A DNA stretch of 64,000 nucleotides from Mycolicibacterium stellerae (GCF_003719305.1 NZ_RARC01000005.1:186001-250000), one strand, 5' to 3'; positions 50,180 to 58,958 are shown, counted from the first letter of the stretch. Notes: generated by a model not told the origin, from the letters alone. Made by a program: numbers and translations.

Positions 50180-52375
50180 GTGACAACTGGAGAGTATGAG
50201 AGCGAGCTGCGGTCCGAACAGGAGTACGTGACCGAGCTATACCGGCGACTCGACGCTGAACGGGCGCGAGTGAAGGGCGGCTACGCCGCGGCGTTGCGGG
50301 GTCCGATCGACAAGAAGGACGGCGGGACGCTCGTGCAACGGGATTCCGAGGTGCGCGCGCTGGCCAAGGAGATGCGGCGGCTCGGCATCGCAGACAACGG
50401 GTTGTGCTTCGGGCGACTGGACTCCCTTGCCGGCGACCGCTCATACGTCGGCCGGATCGGCATCTTCGACAAGGACAACGAATACGAACCGTTGTTGGTC
50501 GATTGGCGAGCGCCGGCGGCGCGCCCGTTCTACACGGCTACCGGTGCCCACCCGGAGAACATGCGGCGCCGCAGGCAGTTCCACACACGCGGCCGTCGGA
50601 TCATCGAATTCACCGATGAGGTCCTCGGCCGACCCGACGGTGCCGAGCAGGGAGACCGCACCGACGCCGCCCTGCTCGCGGCGGTCAACGCACCGCGCGG
50701 TGACGGGATGCGCGACATCGTGGCAACCATCCAGGCCGAACAGGACGAGATCATCCGGCTCGACCACCCCGGCGTGCTGGTGATCGAAGGAGGCCCCGGC
50801 ACCGGGAAGACCGTGGTGGCGCTGCACCGGGTCGCCTACCTGCTCTACACCCAACGCAAGCGGATCGAGAACCACGGCGTGCTGGTGGTCGGGCCCAATT
50901 CGGCGTTCCTCAACCACATAGGCCGCGTCCTGCCGTCGCTCGGCGAAACCGACGTGGTGTTTGTGACCACCGGGGACCTGGTGCCCGGTCTGCATGTGAG
51001 CGACGAGGACACGCCGGAGGTCGCGCGGCTCAAGGGCTCGCGCAAGATGGTCGACGTGCTCGCGGCGGCGGTCGCCGATCGGCAACGGCTGCCGGAGAAT
51101 CCGATTCCGGTCAACTTGGCCGATGTCACGGTGGCTATCGACGCAGAGACAGCGCAGTGGGCGAGGGAAGAGGCGCAAGGCAGCCGGCGCCCGCACAACG
51201 AGGCTCGCGCCGTGTTCATCGACATCGTCACGTATGTGCTGACCGAACGAGCGATAGCGCGTATCGGGCGCGGCTGGCTGACGCGGGAAGATAAGAAGGC
51301 GTGGGAGCAGATGCGCAGCGACCTCACCCGGGACCTCGCGGACAACGCTTCCTTTACGGCGGCGATCGATGAGCTCTGGCCGATACTCACCCCGGAATCG
51401 CTGCTGGCCGCGCTGTACCGCTCGCCCGAGCGCCTGTCGGCGGCTGGCGCGGACGCGGCGCTGTCTCGTGCCGATGGCGACGCGTGGACGGTGTCGGATG
51501 TGCCATTGCTCGACGAACTGGTCGACCTGTTGGGCCCCGACAAGCCCGCCGACGATTCCGCGGAGCGGGAGCGCAAGGCGGAGGCCAAGTACGCCGAGGA
51601 GGTGCTCGACATGATGCTCAGCCGCGAAGACCTGATGTCCGACGAGGACCACCTGCTGGCCACCGACCTGCTCTACGCCGAGGATTTGGCGGACCGCTTC
51701 GTCGTGCGCGACACCAGGGAACTCGCCGAACGTGCGGCCGCGGACAGGGACTGGACCTACCGGCACGTCGTCGTCGACGAGGCGCAGGAATTGTCCGAAA
51801 TGGATTGGCGAGTGCTGATGCGACGCTGCCCGAGCCGGTCCTTCACCGTGGTCGGCGATCTCGCCCAGCGCCGGTCGGCGGCCGGAGCGACATCGTGGGA
51901 CACGGTTTTGGATCCCTACGTGCCAGACCGGTGGGTTTACCGGTCGCTATCGGTGAACTACCGCACTCCCGCAGAGATCATGTCCGTCGCCGCCGCACTG
52001 CTCGCCGAGTTCGCGCCGGACGTCCAGCCGCCGGATTCGGTCCGCGCGACCGGTGTGAGGCCGTGGTCGCGACAGGTCACCGAGGACGAATTACCCGCTG
52101 CCGTCGAAGAATTCGTCCGCGAGGAAGCCGGGCGCGAAGGCACGAGTGTCGTCATCGGCCCACCCGGTGTGCCGGGTGCGGTGCCGGCTTCAGAAACCAA
52201 GGGTCTGGAATTCGACGCGGTGCTCGTTGTGGAACCGGAACGGATCCTGGCGGCGGGACCGCGCGGCGCTGCCGAGCTGTATGTCGCCCTCACCCGCGCT
52301 ACGCAGCGCCTCGGCGTCCTGCATCGCGAGCCGTTGCCGCAGGCGTTGAGCGGTCTCGCCGAGGTGGCGGGCTAG
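50180..52375 (+). CDS. helR: HelR/HelD-like RNA polymerase-associated helicase (rifamycin tolerance)
   Basis: This 731-aa UvrD-like ATPase of the actinobacterial HelD group removes RNA polymerase from stalled or drug-bound complexes; HelR members displace rifamycins. The N-terminus is a charged coiled coil (ESELRSEQEYVTELYRRLDAER). Motifs include GRIGIFDKDNEYEPLLVDWRAP, Walker A GGPGTGKT, Walker B-like VVVDEAQEL, VVGDLAQ, and the C-terminal ETKGLEFDAVLVVEP and ELYVALTRATQRL. The internal region between the helicase motifs carries the insert that contacts the polymerase channel. GTG 50180 has GGGGG upstream. The RAE at 50083-50101 sets it apart from constitutive HelD proteins and suggests drug-inducible expression. 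Confidence 0.92.
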   Translation: MTTGEYESELRSEQEYVTELYRRLDAERARVKGGYAAALRGPIDKKDGGTLVQRDSEVRALAKEMRRLGIADNGLCFGRLDSLAGDRSYVGRIGIFDKDNEYEPLLVDWRAPAARPFYTATGAHPENMRRRRQFHTRGRRIIEFTDEVLGRPDGAEQGDRTDAALLAAVNAPRGDGMRDIVATIQAEQDEIIRLDHPGVLVIEGGPGTGKTVVALHRVAYLLYTQRKRIENHGVLVVGPNSAFLNHIGRVLPSLGETDVVFVTTGDLVPGLHVSDEDTPEVARLKGSRKMVDVLAAAVADRQRLPENPIPVNLADVTVAIDAETAQWAREEAQGSRRPHNEARAVFIDIVTYVLTERAIARIGRGWLTREDKKAWEQMRSDLTRDLADNASFTAAIDELWPILTPESLLAALYRSPERLSAAGADAALSRADGDAWTVSDVPLLDELVDLLGPDKPADDSAERERKAEAKYAEEVLDMMLSREDLMSDEDHLLATDLLYAEDLADRFVVRDTRELAERAAADRDWTYRHVVVDEAQELSEMDWRVLMRRCPSRSFTVVGDLAQRRSAAGATSWDTVLDPYVPDRWVYRSLSVNYRTPAEIMSVAAALLAEFAPDVQPPDSVRATGVRPWSRQVTEDELPAAVEEFVREEAGREGTSVVIGPPGVPGAVPASETKGLEFDAVLVVEPERILAAGPRGAAELYVALTRATQRLGVLHREPLPQALSGLAEVAG

Positions 52376-52794
52376 ACGTCGCGACTGTCGGCCTTGAGTT
52401 CGTGGGGTGGGGTGTCGGTGTCGTCGATACCGAAGCTGATGATGCGCGTCGGGGTGATCCTGATGATGGCGGCGTCGAGGGTGTCTCCCGCGGCGCCGGT
52501 GGCGCGCGGTGCCGTCGCCTGCTGCGCGATGCCGCGAATCTCCAGGCAACGAACACGCCACGGTGTCTTCGAGGCGATGTCGTCGACGACGAACGCGACC
52601 TTCGGGTTGACGGCGATGTTTCGGTACTTCTGGCTCTTGGCCATGTTGTATCCGACGATGTCGATGGTGCCCAGTTCGGCGTTGTAAGTGAACCCGACCG
52701 GGCTGGCTTGCGGGGTCCCGTTCCGTTGGACGGTGGCCAATCTGCCTAGGTCAGCGTTGTTCAGGTAATCGATTTCGTGCGGCTTGAAAGTCAT
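52372..52794 (-). CDS. PPOX-class F420-dependent oxidoreductase
   Basis: This 140-aa split-barrel flavin/deazaflavin protein of the pyridoxamine-phosphate-oxidase-like superfamily has LGRLATVQRNGTPQASPVGF near the N-terminus and KYRNIAVNPKVAFVVDD, both characteristic of the mycobacterial FDOR-B group that uses F420. The natural substrate is unknown. The start codon is six bases after a predicted -10 element, so the mRNA is probably leaderless, and a 22-bp palindrome between -35 and -10 marks it as a MerR-type target. Its end overlaps the convergent helR gene by four bases. Confidence 0.88.
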   Translation of the reverse strand: MTFKPHEIDYLNNADLGRLATVQRNGTPQASPVGFTYNAELGTIDIVGYNMAKSQKYRNIAVNPKVAFVVDDIASKTPWRVRCLEIRGIAQQATAPRATGAAGDTLDAAIIRITPTRIISFGIDDTDTPPHELKADSRDV

Positions 52795-52800
52795 GAATCC

Positions 52801-52831
52801 ACGCTAGGACCTCAACAATCGTTGAGGTCAA
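52801..52831 (-). promoter_or_regulatory. MerR/SoxR-type promoter with 19-bp spacer and palindromic operator
   Basis: On the minus strand the order is -35 TTGACC (52831-52826), a 19-bp spacer and -10 TAGCGT (52806-52801). The perfect palindrome GACCTCAAC-N4-GTTGAGGTC (52808-52829) lies in and next to the spacer. Over-long spacers filled by a CCTCAA...TTGAGG palindrome are the hallmark of MerR-family activators. The ATG is six bases downstream, predicting a leaderless transcript. No MerR gene is in the window. Confidence 0.8.
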
Positions 52832-52844
52832 GCTCGCAACGGCT

Positions 52845-53030
52845 TCAGCGTGCGTGGATGTGCAGCACCTGGGCGGGCTTGCGTTCTTCCCCGGACTCCG
52901 GCAGCTCACCCTGGTAGGACGGGTGTCTGCGCATCGCGGCCACGAGCGCGTCCGACCGGGTTCGCGATGCGCGCCACCCGGGATGCGTTTCGAGGAAGAC
53001 GACGTTGGCGGCTGCGGCCGTCGCGCTCAT
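52845..53030 (-). CDS. Small hypothetical protein (61 aa)
   Basis: ATG 53030 opens a 61-residue frame (MSATAAAANVVFLETHPGW...) ending in HIHAR, with AAGGTGGTGG about seven bases upstream as a ribosome-binding site. The product is basic, with an Arg-rich middle (RASRTRSDALVAAMRRH). No family is recognised. Codon use looks mycobacterial, but the size makes chance possible. Confidence 0.45.
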   Translation of the reverse strand: MSATAAAANVVFLETHPGWRASRTRSDALVAAMRRHPSYQGELPESGEERKPAQVLHIHAR

Positions 53031-53185
53031 CGTCACCACCACCTTGTGCGAATATGGCGTCGTTCTCGGATATTCACGTCGATCGTGCCCGGCGAACCTG
53101 AGCGAGACCGTCAGCGCCACCCGTGAAGTAGCTAAGAAGTGCCCTCTATACAGATTTGTAAACCTGCTGCGCTTTGCGCCTATTC

Positions 53186-53905
53186 CTATTTCCAGGCGAA
53201 AACCGGCTGCTCCAGATCGTCGACCCGGTCGTTGCGCCCCTCCAGTCCCAGCCATCGCAGTTGCAACAGCACGGCACCTGTCGGCGCATGAATGAGGTCG
53301 TTTCCCAGCGGAATCTGCACGACCGGCCGCGGGCTTTCCGGGATGGTGATGAAGCGCGGGGAGTCGTGGCGCTGGAGTTGATGCAACCCGACGCGGTAGA
53401 CCGCAACCACTTCGTCGGGCGCCGGGCTCGGATCGAGTCGCCCGCCGCCCCAGATCACCACCGGGGTGATGACGTAGCCAGACCGTGTCGGATAGTCGTC
53501 GAGTAGCCCAAGCACGTCGGCTTCTGTCAGCCTGACACCGACTTCTTCGTCCAGTTCCCGCAGCGCGGCGTCGACGACCGTTTCGCCCTGGTCGAGGCGG
53601 CCACCGGGGAGCGCCCACTGGGCGGCATGCGACGACAGGCGAGTTGCTCTGCGGCACAACAGGAAAGCGGCACCGCCTGCCACGTCGACCATCCGGCCGT
53701 CGAGTCCTTCGAGCACGATCTCGCGCCCGTCGTTCCAGTCGTCGACATTGACCGGATCGACCCTGTCGTCTCCGGCGTCGGAGTCGACGAGCACCACAGC
53801 GACGGCCGCGTGCCGCTTCGTCTGGTCGGCAACCGCGCGACGGTCGTGGGCCGCCAGGTTCAGCCGAATCCGGTCGCGCAGCGCGTCGTCATACGTGATC
53901 GTCAC
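53186..53905 (-). CDS. Nudix hydrolase
   Basis: This 239-aa protein contains a complete Nudix box (GGRLDQGETVVDAALRE followed by LDEEVG), the Mg-binding element of enzymes that cleave nucleoside diphosphates linked to another group. The region after it (LLDDYPTRSGYVITPVVIWGG) resembles the CoA-pyrophosphatase-like NUDT7/8 subgroup. The start is set at GTG 53905 (VTITYDDALRD); the frame is open upstream but there overlaps the TenA gene. It is the last gene of a leftward operon after TenA. The substrate cannot be fixed from sequence. Confidence 0.85.
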   Translation of the reverse strand: MTITYDDALRDRIRLNLAAHDRRAVADQTKRHAAVAVVLVDSDAGDDRVDPVNVDDWNDGREIVLEGLDGRMVDVAGGAAFLLCRRATRLSSHAAQWALPGGRLDQGETVVDAALRELDEEVGVRLTEADVLGLLDDYPTRSGYVITPVVIWGGGRLDPSPAPDEVVAVYRVGLHQLQRHDSPRFITIPESPRPVVQIPLGNDLIHAPTGAVLLQLRWLGLEGRNDRVDDLEQPVFAWK

Positions 53906-53934
53906 CGCTCGACCATAGGACGAGGCTCGTCGGA

Positions 53935-54555
53935 TCAATCGCCGCGGGTGAACGCGGCTTCGAAGAACTCCAGCTCCAGACGCATCGCCCGCCGGTACGC
54001 GGTGCGGGCAGCGGCGGTGTCGTCGGCCTGGTCGTCGAGGAGCCGTTCCAGGGCCGCCGCCGTCGCTTCGAACTCCGGATCGGCGTAGGTAGCCACCCAC
54101 TGCGCGTAGGGCCCCGCAATGTCCGCATCGAGAGACGACCCGACCCAGGCATACAACCGCATGCACGGTGTCATCGCCGCGTAGATCACGCCCAGATCCT
54201 GGGTACAGGCTGTCGCCAGCAGAAATTCGGTGTAGGCCAACGTCGCAGGCAACGGCTCCACTCGGGCCATGTCGATACCCCAGGAGCTTGCGTAGGAGGC
54301 GTGCAGTCCGAGCTCCTGCCGAACACCGGCGAGGAGGTCGGCCAAGGTGAGCAATGTTGCGGTGTCCTTGCTGCGCGCGAGAGCCAAAGCGTATGCGCGA
54401 GCGAAGGATTCGAGGAAGAAGGCGTCTTGCGCGAGGTAGCCCGCGAAAAGTTCCCTCGGCAACGAGCCGTCGCCGATGCCGCGGACGAATGGGTGCGCGA
54501 GTACGTCGGCGGCCACGTCGGCGCTATCCGACCACAACTGCGCAGACAGCGTCAT
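53935..54555 (-). CDS. TenA-family protein (thiaminase II-like)
   Basis: This 206-aa all-helical protein has the TenA active-site pattern: an early Asp in YLAQDAFFLESFARAYA, a Cys in AAMTPCMRLYAWVG and a late Glu in LELEFFEAAF. TenA enzymes hydrolyse aminopyrimidines for thiamine salvage or degrade thiamine. It sits between a 74-aa conserved small protein (10 bases upstream) and the Nudix hydrolase (29 bases downstream), forming an apparent salvage operon. Confidence 0.87.
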   Translation of the reverse strand: MTLSAQLWSDSADVAADVLAHPFVRGIGDGSLPRELFAGYLAQDAFFLESFARAYALALARSKDTATLLTLADLLAGVRQELGLHASYASSWGIDMARVEPLPATLAYTEFLLATACTQDLGVIYAAMTPCMRLYAWVGSSLDADIAGPYAQWVATYADPEFEATAAALERLLDDQADDTAAARTAYRRAMRLELEFFEAAFTRGD

Positions 54556-54565
54556 ATCAAACCGG

Positions 54566-54790
54566 TCAGCGCTTCAACCAGCTCCGCACGGTATCGAGAT
54601 CCCTGGTCAGGGACATCAAGATGCCGTCCCGATACAACACGCCACCGCTGATGGCGTGGCTGCCCTGCCAGACGATGTGGACGCGCTCCGGCCTGCGCAG
54701 GTAGTAATCGCTACGGTCGGCGTCCCTGTGCTGCCAACCGGCTTGTGCCGCGAGGTCAGACACCTCTTCGCGCTCGACGATTGCCGTCAT
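54566..54790 (-). CDS. Small conserved-looking protein (74 aa), first gene of the TenA operon
   Basis: ATG 54790 has a strong ribosome-binding site AGGAGGTACG. The product has Trp- and Tyr-rich segments (QAGWQHRDADRSDYYLRR, RVHIVWQG, HAISGGVLYRDG) and ends in RSWLKR. No known domain is recognised. The tight spacing to tenA (10 bases) shows it is part of that operon. Confidence 0.7.
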   Translation of the reverse strand: MTAIVEREEVSDLAAQAGWQHRDADRSDYYLRRPERVHIVWQGSHAISGGVLYRDGILMSLTRDLDTVRSWLKR

Positions 54791-54823
54791 GGGACGTACC
54801 TCCTGTGTCGCACGGGTACGTTA

Positions 54824-55993
54824 TCAGCCGCTGCCGCCCTGGAGTCTGTGGCGCAGGGTCGCCGCCTGCAGCGTGAGGTGGTTGCGCTCCGCGAGGTTCT
54901 GCGCCTGCGCGGCGGCAGCGACATACAGCTCCGCAGCGGTGGTGAGGTCACCTGCCCGCTCGTGAAGGTAAGCCGCCGATGCCGTGTACCGCGGCAGCGT
55001 GGGGTCGAGCTCGGCGAGCGCCGCCAACCCGGCCTGCGGTCCGTCTGCCTCGCCTACGGCGACGGCGCGGTTGAGCCGTACGACCGGGCTGTCGGTGAGC
55101 AAGACGAGCTCGTCGTACCACTCCACGATCTGCGGCCAGTCGGTCTCGTCGGCCGTCTGCGCGTCGCCGTGCAGGGCGGCGATCGCGGCCTGCGCCTGAT
55201 ACTCGCCCAGCCGGTCGCGGGCCAGGGCGGCCTGCAGCACGGCCACCCCCTCGGCGATCATGTCGCGGCGCCACAGGCTGCGGTCCTGATCGGCGAGCGG
55301 CACGAGGCTGCCGTCGGCGCGGGTGCGGGCCGGCCGTCTGGCGTGGTGGAGCAGGAAGAGGGCAAGAAGGCCCGCGACCTCCTCGTCGTCGGCGGACGCG
55401 GCCAGCTGCCGGGCCAGCCGGATCGCCTCCGCGGCGAGGTCGACGTCGCCGCTGTAGCCCTCGTTGAACACCAGGTACAGCACCTTCAGCACGGTGCGCA
55501 GGTCGCCGGGCTCGTCCAGCCGGACATCGCCGACGGTGCGCTTGGCCCGGCTGATCCGCTGCGCCATCGTCGCCTCGGGCACGAGGTAGGCCTGCGCGAT
55601 CTGGCGGGTGGTGAGGCCCCCGACGGCCGGCAGCGTCAGGGCGACGGCCGACGGGGCGGTCAAGCTCGGGTGCGCGCAGAGAAAGTAGAGATGCAGCGTG
55701 TCATCGACAGCCGCGGCCGGTCCCGGCGGCGGCTCGTCGGACACCAGGCTCTCGCGGCGGCGCCGCGCGGTGTCGGATCGTGTCAGATCGATGAGGCGTC
55801 GCCACGCTGTGGTGATCAGCCAGCCTCTGGGGTCGTCGGGCCGCTGGTGAGGCCACGACTCGACGGCCCGCACCAGCGCCTCCTGCACGGCGTCCTCGGC
55901 GGTCGCGAAGTCCGCCCCGCGGTGGACGAGGGCCGCCAACACCGCGGGGATCAGATCCCGCAGCTGCGCCTCGTCGACCGCGTCGACGGCCAT
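54824..55993 (-). CDS. ECF sigma factor of the ECF42 type (SnoaL-less, TPR-like C-terminus)
   Basis: This 389-aa protein has sigma region 2 (DFATAEDAVQEALVRAVESWP and PRGWLITTAWRRLIDLTRSD) and region 4 (GLTTRQIAQAYLVPEATMAQRISRAKR), followed by a C-terminal helical extension of about 200 residues with the hallmark VLYLVFNEGYSGD. This layout is the ECF42 group, which has no classical anti-sigma factor and is linked to YCII/DGPF proteins. Here the YCII gene lies immediately upstream with overlapping stop and start (TGATG), as expected. ATG 55993 is used; GTG 55996 is an alternative. Confidence 0.9.
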   Translation of the reverse strand: MAVDAVDEAQLRDLIPAVLAALVHRGADFATAEDAVQEALVRAVESWPHQRPDDPRGWLITTAWRRLIDLTRSDTARRRRESLVSDEPPPGPAAAVDDTLHLYFLCAHPSLTAPSAVALTLPAVGGLTTRQIAQAYLVPEATMAQRISRAKRTVGDVRLDEPGDLRTVLKVLYLVFNEGYSGDVDLAAEAIRLARQLAASADDEEVAGLLALFLLHHARRPARTRADGSLVPLADQDRSLWRRDMIAEGVAVLQAALARDRLGEYQAQAAIAALHGDAQTADETDWPQIVEWYDELVLLTDSPVVRLNRAVAVGEADGPQAGLAALAELDPTLPRYTASAAYLHERAGDLTTAAELYVAAAAQAQNLAERNHLTLQAATLRHRLQGGSG

Positions 55994-56400
55994 CACTCAG
56001 TGATGCTCGTCGGAGCGCCCATGAACGGCCGCACTTCGAGCCACTCGTGGATCGGCCTGCCTCCCGCACCCGGCGCCGCCGACAATTCACCTGCCAGCTC
56101 CACGGCGCGCGCATACGACGCGACGTCAACGATCATGAAGCCCGCAATCAGATCCTTGGTCTCGGCGAACGGCCCGTCGGTCACCGGCGGCTTGCCCTGT
56201 CCGCCGTAGCGGACCCAGGCACCCTCGGAGGCCAGGGCCTGGCTGTCGACGTACTCGCCGCTATCTCGAAGCCGGTCCGCGAAGTCCTCCATGTACTGGA
56301 TGTGCGCGTCGATCTCGTCGGGCGTCCACTGGTCCATCGGCACGTCGTTGACCGCCGCCGGTGCGCCCCGGTAGTGCTTCAGGAACAGGTACTTGGCCAT
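55993..56400 (-). CDS. YCII-related (DGPF-type) protein, ECF42 partner
   Basis: This 135-aa ferredoxin-like-fold protein has the YCII/DGPF signature: VTDGPFAETKDLIAGFMIVDV. The N-terminus MAKYLFLKHYRG and the central WTPDEIDAHIQYMEDFADRL are typical. DGPF proteins are regularly encoded with ECF42 sigma factors and are thought to be targets or modulators of them. ATG 56400 has GGGAGA upstream. The stop overlaps the sigma gene start. Confidence 0.9.
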   Translation of the reverse strand: MAKYLFLKHYRGAPAAVNDVPMDQWTPDEIDAHIQYMEDFADRLRDSGEYVDSQALASEGAWVRYGGQGKPPVTDGPFAETKDLIAGFMIVDVASYARAVELAGELSAAPGAGGRPIHEWLEVRPFMGAPTSITE

Positions 56401-56501
56401 GAGGTTCTCCCTTCAGGTTCGCGACCCTAGTTGGTCACTCATCCGTAGGACGGAGCCGTCACGCCGTTTTCGACATCGCGGGACTGTGGGCCCGCGGCCC
56501 A

Positions 56502-56621
56502 CTACTCCTTACGCTCTTCCTCAGCCTCTTCCTCGGCCTCGGTAGGCAATGCCTGGGCTCCCGGGGTGGCGGGCGTCAGCACATCGTCGATGGGAACATC
56601 TGCACCAGTTGGCTCCGTCAT
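56502..56621 (-). CDS. Very small acidic protein (39 aa)
   Basis: ATG 56621 begins a 39-residue acidic peptide (MTEPTGADVPIDDVLTPATP, then a Glu-rich tail ending ERKE). The ribosome-binding site AACGGAGATGAG is excellent and the gene fills an otherwise empty 300-base gap. It is not Pup (no C-terminal GGE/GGQ) and not mycofactocin precursor MftA (no Val-Tyr end). Function unknown. Confidence 0.55.
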   Translation of the reverse strand: MTEPTGADVPIDDVLTPATPGAQALPTEAEEEAEEERKE

Positions 56622-56716
56622 CTCATCTCCGTTCCGTCGCCGACGCGGATATCCGGCGCCGGCACAGTCAACGCCCTGTGCCCGCTGAGAGGCGACGTGA
56701 AACATGCACGCGACGA

Positions 56717-57580
56717 TCAACCGCCGTGTGTTGAAACCCTCGCGCTCGTCGTGGTGATGAAGTCGTCGATGAGGTCGACGACCTGGGTGGGGGCTTCGAC
56801 ATGGGCGAAATGACCCACGCCCGGTAGCACCTCGACGCGGCAGTCCGGCCGCGCCTCCATCGCGGCATACGCGTGATCGACCGGGATGATGGTGTCGTCT
56901 TCGCCCCAAATGGCCAGCGTCGGCAGATCGGCCTTGAGCTGCAGCCGGTTCAGTGCGCTGACCGATTGTCCGCGGTAGTCGACGACCGAGCGCAGCGTCC
57001 GTAGGAACGATTCACGCGTGGCAGCATCGGAGAACGACGAATACGAGCTCCATATCTCCGCGCCGCGCGGCGAGCGCAAACCCATCGACGACAGCCACGA
57101 CTTGACCGAATCACCAGCCCGCAGAACAAGTTTCGGCGCAATCAAGGGCATCACCAGCTCGGCCCCCGGCGCGGAGAGCAACCGAAGGATCCAGCCGACA
57201 TCCTGACCCAACCCGCCGCTGCTGATGAGGATGAGCCGTCGACAGTAGTCGGGGTGCTGGTAGAGGAACTGCATCGCGATTCCGCCGCCGAGCGAATGGC
57301 CGACAACGGTCGCGGAGTCCACCCCGAGTTCATCGAGCAGGTCGCGCAGCCCGACCGCGAATGCACCCAGCGAATAATCGGTTCTCGGCTTCGCCGATTG
57401 TCCGTGCCCCAGCAGGTCGGGCGCGATCACCCGGTAATTCTTGGCGAGTCGAGGCAGGATCTCCCGCCACGTCTGAGAGCTGCCCGCCATGCCGTGCACA
57501 AGCAGGATCGCTTCGCCGCGGCCTTCGTCGTAATAGGCCAGCCGCTCGCCGTGGATCTCCATCGATTTGTGTTCGATCAC
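56717..57580 (-). CDS. Alpha/beta hydrolase
   Basis: This 287-aa hydrolase has the oxyanion segment LLVHGMAGSSQTW, the nucleophile elbow VGHSLGGG (Ser), the acid in WGEDDTIIPVDHA and the His in GVGHFAHVEAP. The layout matches the mycobacterial Rv2715-like family. GTG 57580 has GGAGGG five bases upstream and was preferred over an earlier in-frame start. The substrate is unknown; esterase or lipid-related activity is most likely. It is 28 bases downstream of the second metallophosphoesterase gene, on the same strand. Confidence 0.87.
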   Translation of the reverse strand: MIEHKSMEIHGERLAYYDEGRGEAILLVHGMAGSSQTWREILPRLAKNYRVIAPDLLGHGQSAKPRTDYSLGAFAVGLRDLLDELGVDSATVVGHSLGGGIAMQFLYQHPDYCRRLILISSGGLGQDVGWILRLLSAPGAELVMPLIAPKLVLRAGDSVKSWLSSMGLRSPRGAEIWSSYSSFSDAATRESFLRTLRSVVDYRGQSVSALNRLQLKADLPTLAIWGEDDTIIPVDHAYAAMEARPDCRVEVLPGVGHFAHVEAPTQVVDLIDDFITTTSARVSTHGG

Positions 57581-57608
57581 GAAAGCCCTCCGTTCCCCGA
57601 GGACCACT

Positions 57609-58823
57609 CTACCGGCGGGTAACTTCGCTGGCAGGTGTGCAACGCAGGGTGAGCAAGGTGATCTCGCTGGGCGCGAACACCCGGAAGGGCGGGCCCCAGA
57701 ATCCTGTACCGCGGCTCGTGTACAGCTGTGTCCGATCGCCGTGCCGGCTCAGGCCTTGGACCACCGGTTGTTCCAGCCGGACCAGGAAGTTGAACGGCCA
57801 GATCTGGCCGCCGTGGGTGTGGCCCGAGACTTGAAGGTCGATTCCCGCGCGCTCGGCATGGGCGACCTGCTTGGGTTGATGCGCGAGTAAAAGGACCGGC
57901 AGTGTGCGGTCGGCTCCTGCGAGGGCGGCCTCCAGGTTGGCGCCGTGCCCGCTCAGACCCGATCCCTTCGCAGTTGCGTCGTCCACTCCGGCGACTATGA
58001 GCTGGTCACCGCCGTTCTCCACGATCAAGTGCCGGTTGTGCAAGGCGGTCCAGCCGATGCTCTCCATGTAATCCAGCCAGCCCTGGGCTTCGCTGAAGTA
58101 CTCGTGGTTGCCGGTGACGTATACGCGCGCGGCCGTTGCGTTCACCGCAGCAAGCGGGCTGGTTTGCGCCTCCCGCACGGCGACCGTCCCGTCGGCGATG
58201 TCGCCGACATGGCATACGACATCGGCGTCGAGTGTGTTCACCCGCGCCGCCACGGCGGCCGACCACCGTGTCCGGTCGATCGGGCCGTAGTGCGTGTCGG
58301 TGATGACCACCACGCGCAGACCGTCCAGCCCGCGCCCGAGTCGGTCGATGGCGACGTCGAGGGTCCTGACCCGCGGAACGCGCATCGCCTCGGCGTAACC
58401 CCACACCAGCAGCACCACCACCACGGCCGTCACCGCTGCCGCGACCACCCGTGAGCGCGCTGGGTCCGGTACGCCCGCGATGAGCAACACGACCCGCAAC
58501 ATTTGGCCGAGCACCGACCACACGAACAGCACCCATGCGGCGCCGAGCATCCCATCGCCCGCGGCCGCGGCCCGGTCGAGATGTCGACGGCCGTGACCCA
58601 GCATCATCAACCACGGCATGGCGACGAAGGCCGCCGCGAAGAGGAACGTGCCAATGACGTAAACGGGCATTGGCCAGTCCGCGCCCGCCGCCAGCAGCGT
58701 CCACCACGGCACACCGAACAGCAGCAGCGTGACGGCGAGCACGAAGGCCAGCCGCCGCCAGTGCCGCCGGGACGGTTCCGGCGAGTCGGCGGATTCGAGT
58801 ACGTCTGCCGGGGTTTCTGTCAT
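57609..58823 (-). CDS. Membrane metallophosphoesterase (paralogue of the 44686 gene)
   Basis: This 404-aa protein has four N-terminal membrane segments (about residues 25-45, 50-75, 90-118 and 125-145), then a calcineurin-like phosphoesterase domain with ITDTHYG, GDIADG, GNHEY, LLAHQP and SGHTHGGQ. It shares this arrangement with the gene at 44686-45849 but lacks the twin-Arg-like segment. ATG 58823 follows GAGGG. It probably acts on a phosphorylated lipid or nucleotide at the membrane. Confidence 0.87.
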   Translation of the reverse strand: MTETPADVLESADSPEPSRRHWRRLAFVLAVTLLLFGVPWWTLLAAGADWPMPVYVIGTFLFAAAFVAMPWLMMLGHGRRHLDRAAAAGDGMLGAAWVLFVWSVLGQMLRVVLLIAGVPDPARSRVVAAAVTAVVVVLLVWGYAEAMRVPRVRTLDVAIDRLGRGLDGLRVVVITDTHYGPIDRTRWSAAVAARVNTLDADVVCHVGDIADGTVAVREAQTSPLAAVNATAARVYVTGNHEYFSEAQGWLDYMESIGWTALHNRHLIVENGGDQLIVAGVDDATAKGSGLSGHGANLEAALAGADRTLPVLLLAHQPKQVAHAERAGIDLQVSGHTHGGQIWPFNFLVRLEQPVVQGLSRHGDRTQLYTSRGTGFWGPPFRVFAPSEITLLTLRCTPASEVTRR

Positions 58824-58958
58824 CGGCCCTCGATCAATCTGCTTGGTTTCATCGACGACGTTACCGACGTCTTGAGCAGTCGATCGGTCGCACCAATCGC
58901 GCCGTCTTCTGTCGTGGACGATTGGCGCTCTTTGCGTTGTGGCATCTATGTTTTTGGC

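Noticed and set aside
53906..54166. Upstream extension of the Nudix hydrolase frame
   Set aside because: It overlaps tenA on the same strand in another frame and lacks conserved sequence.
56502..56621. Small acidic protein as Pup or a mycofactocin precursor
   Set aside because: It lacks the C-terminal GGE/GGQ of Pup and the conserved C-terminal Val-Tyr of MftA, and neither partner gene set is nearby.
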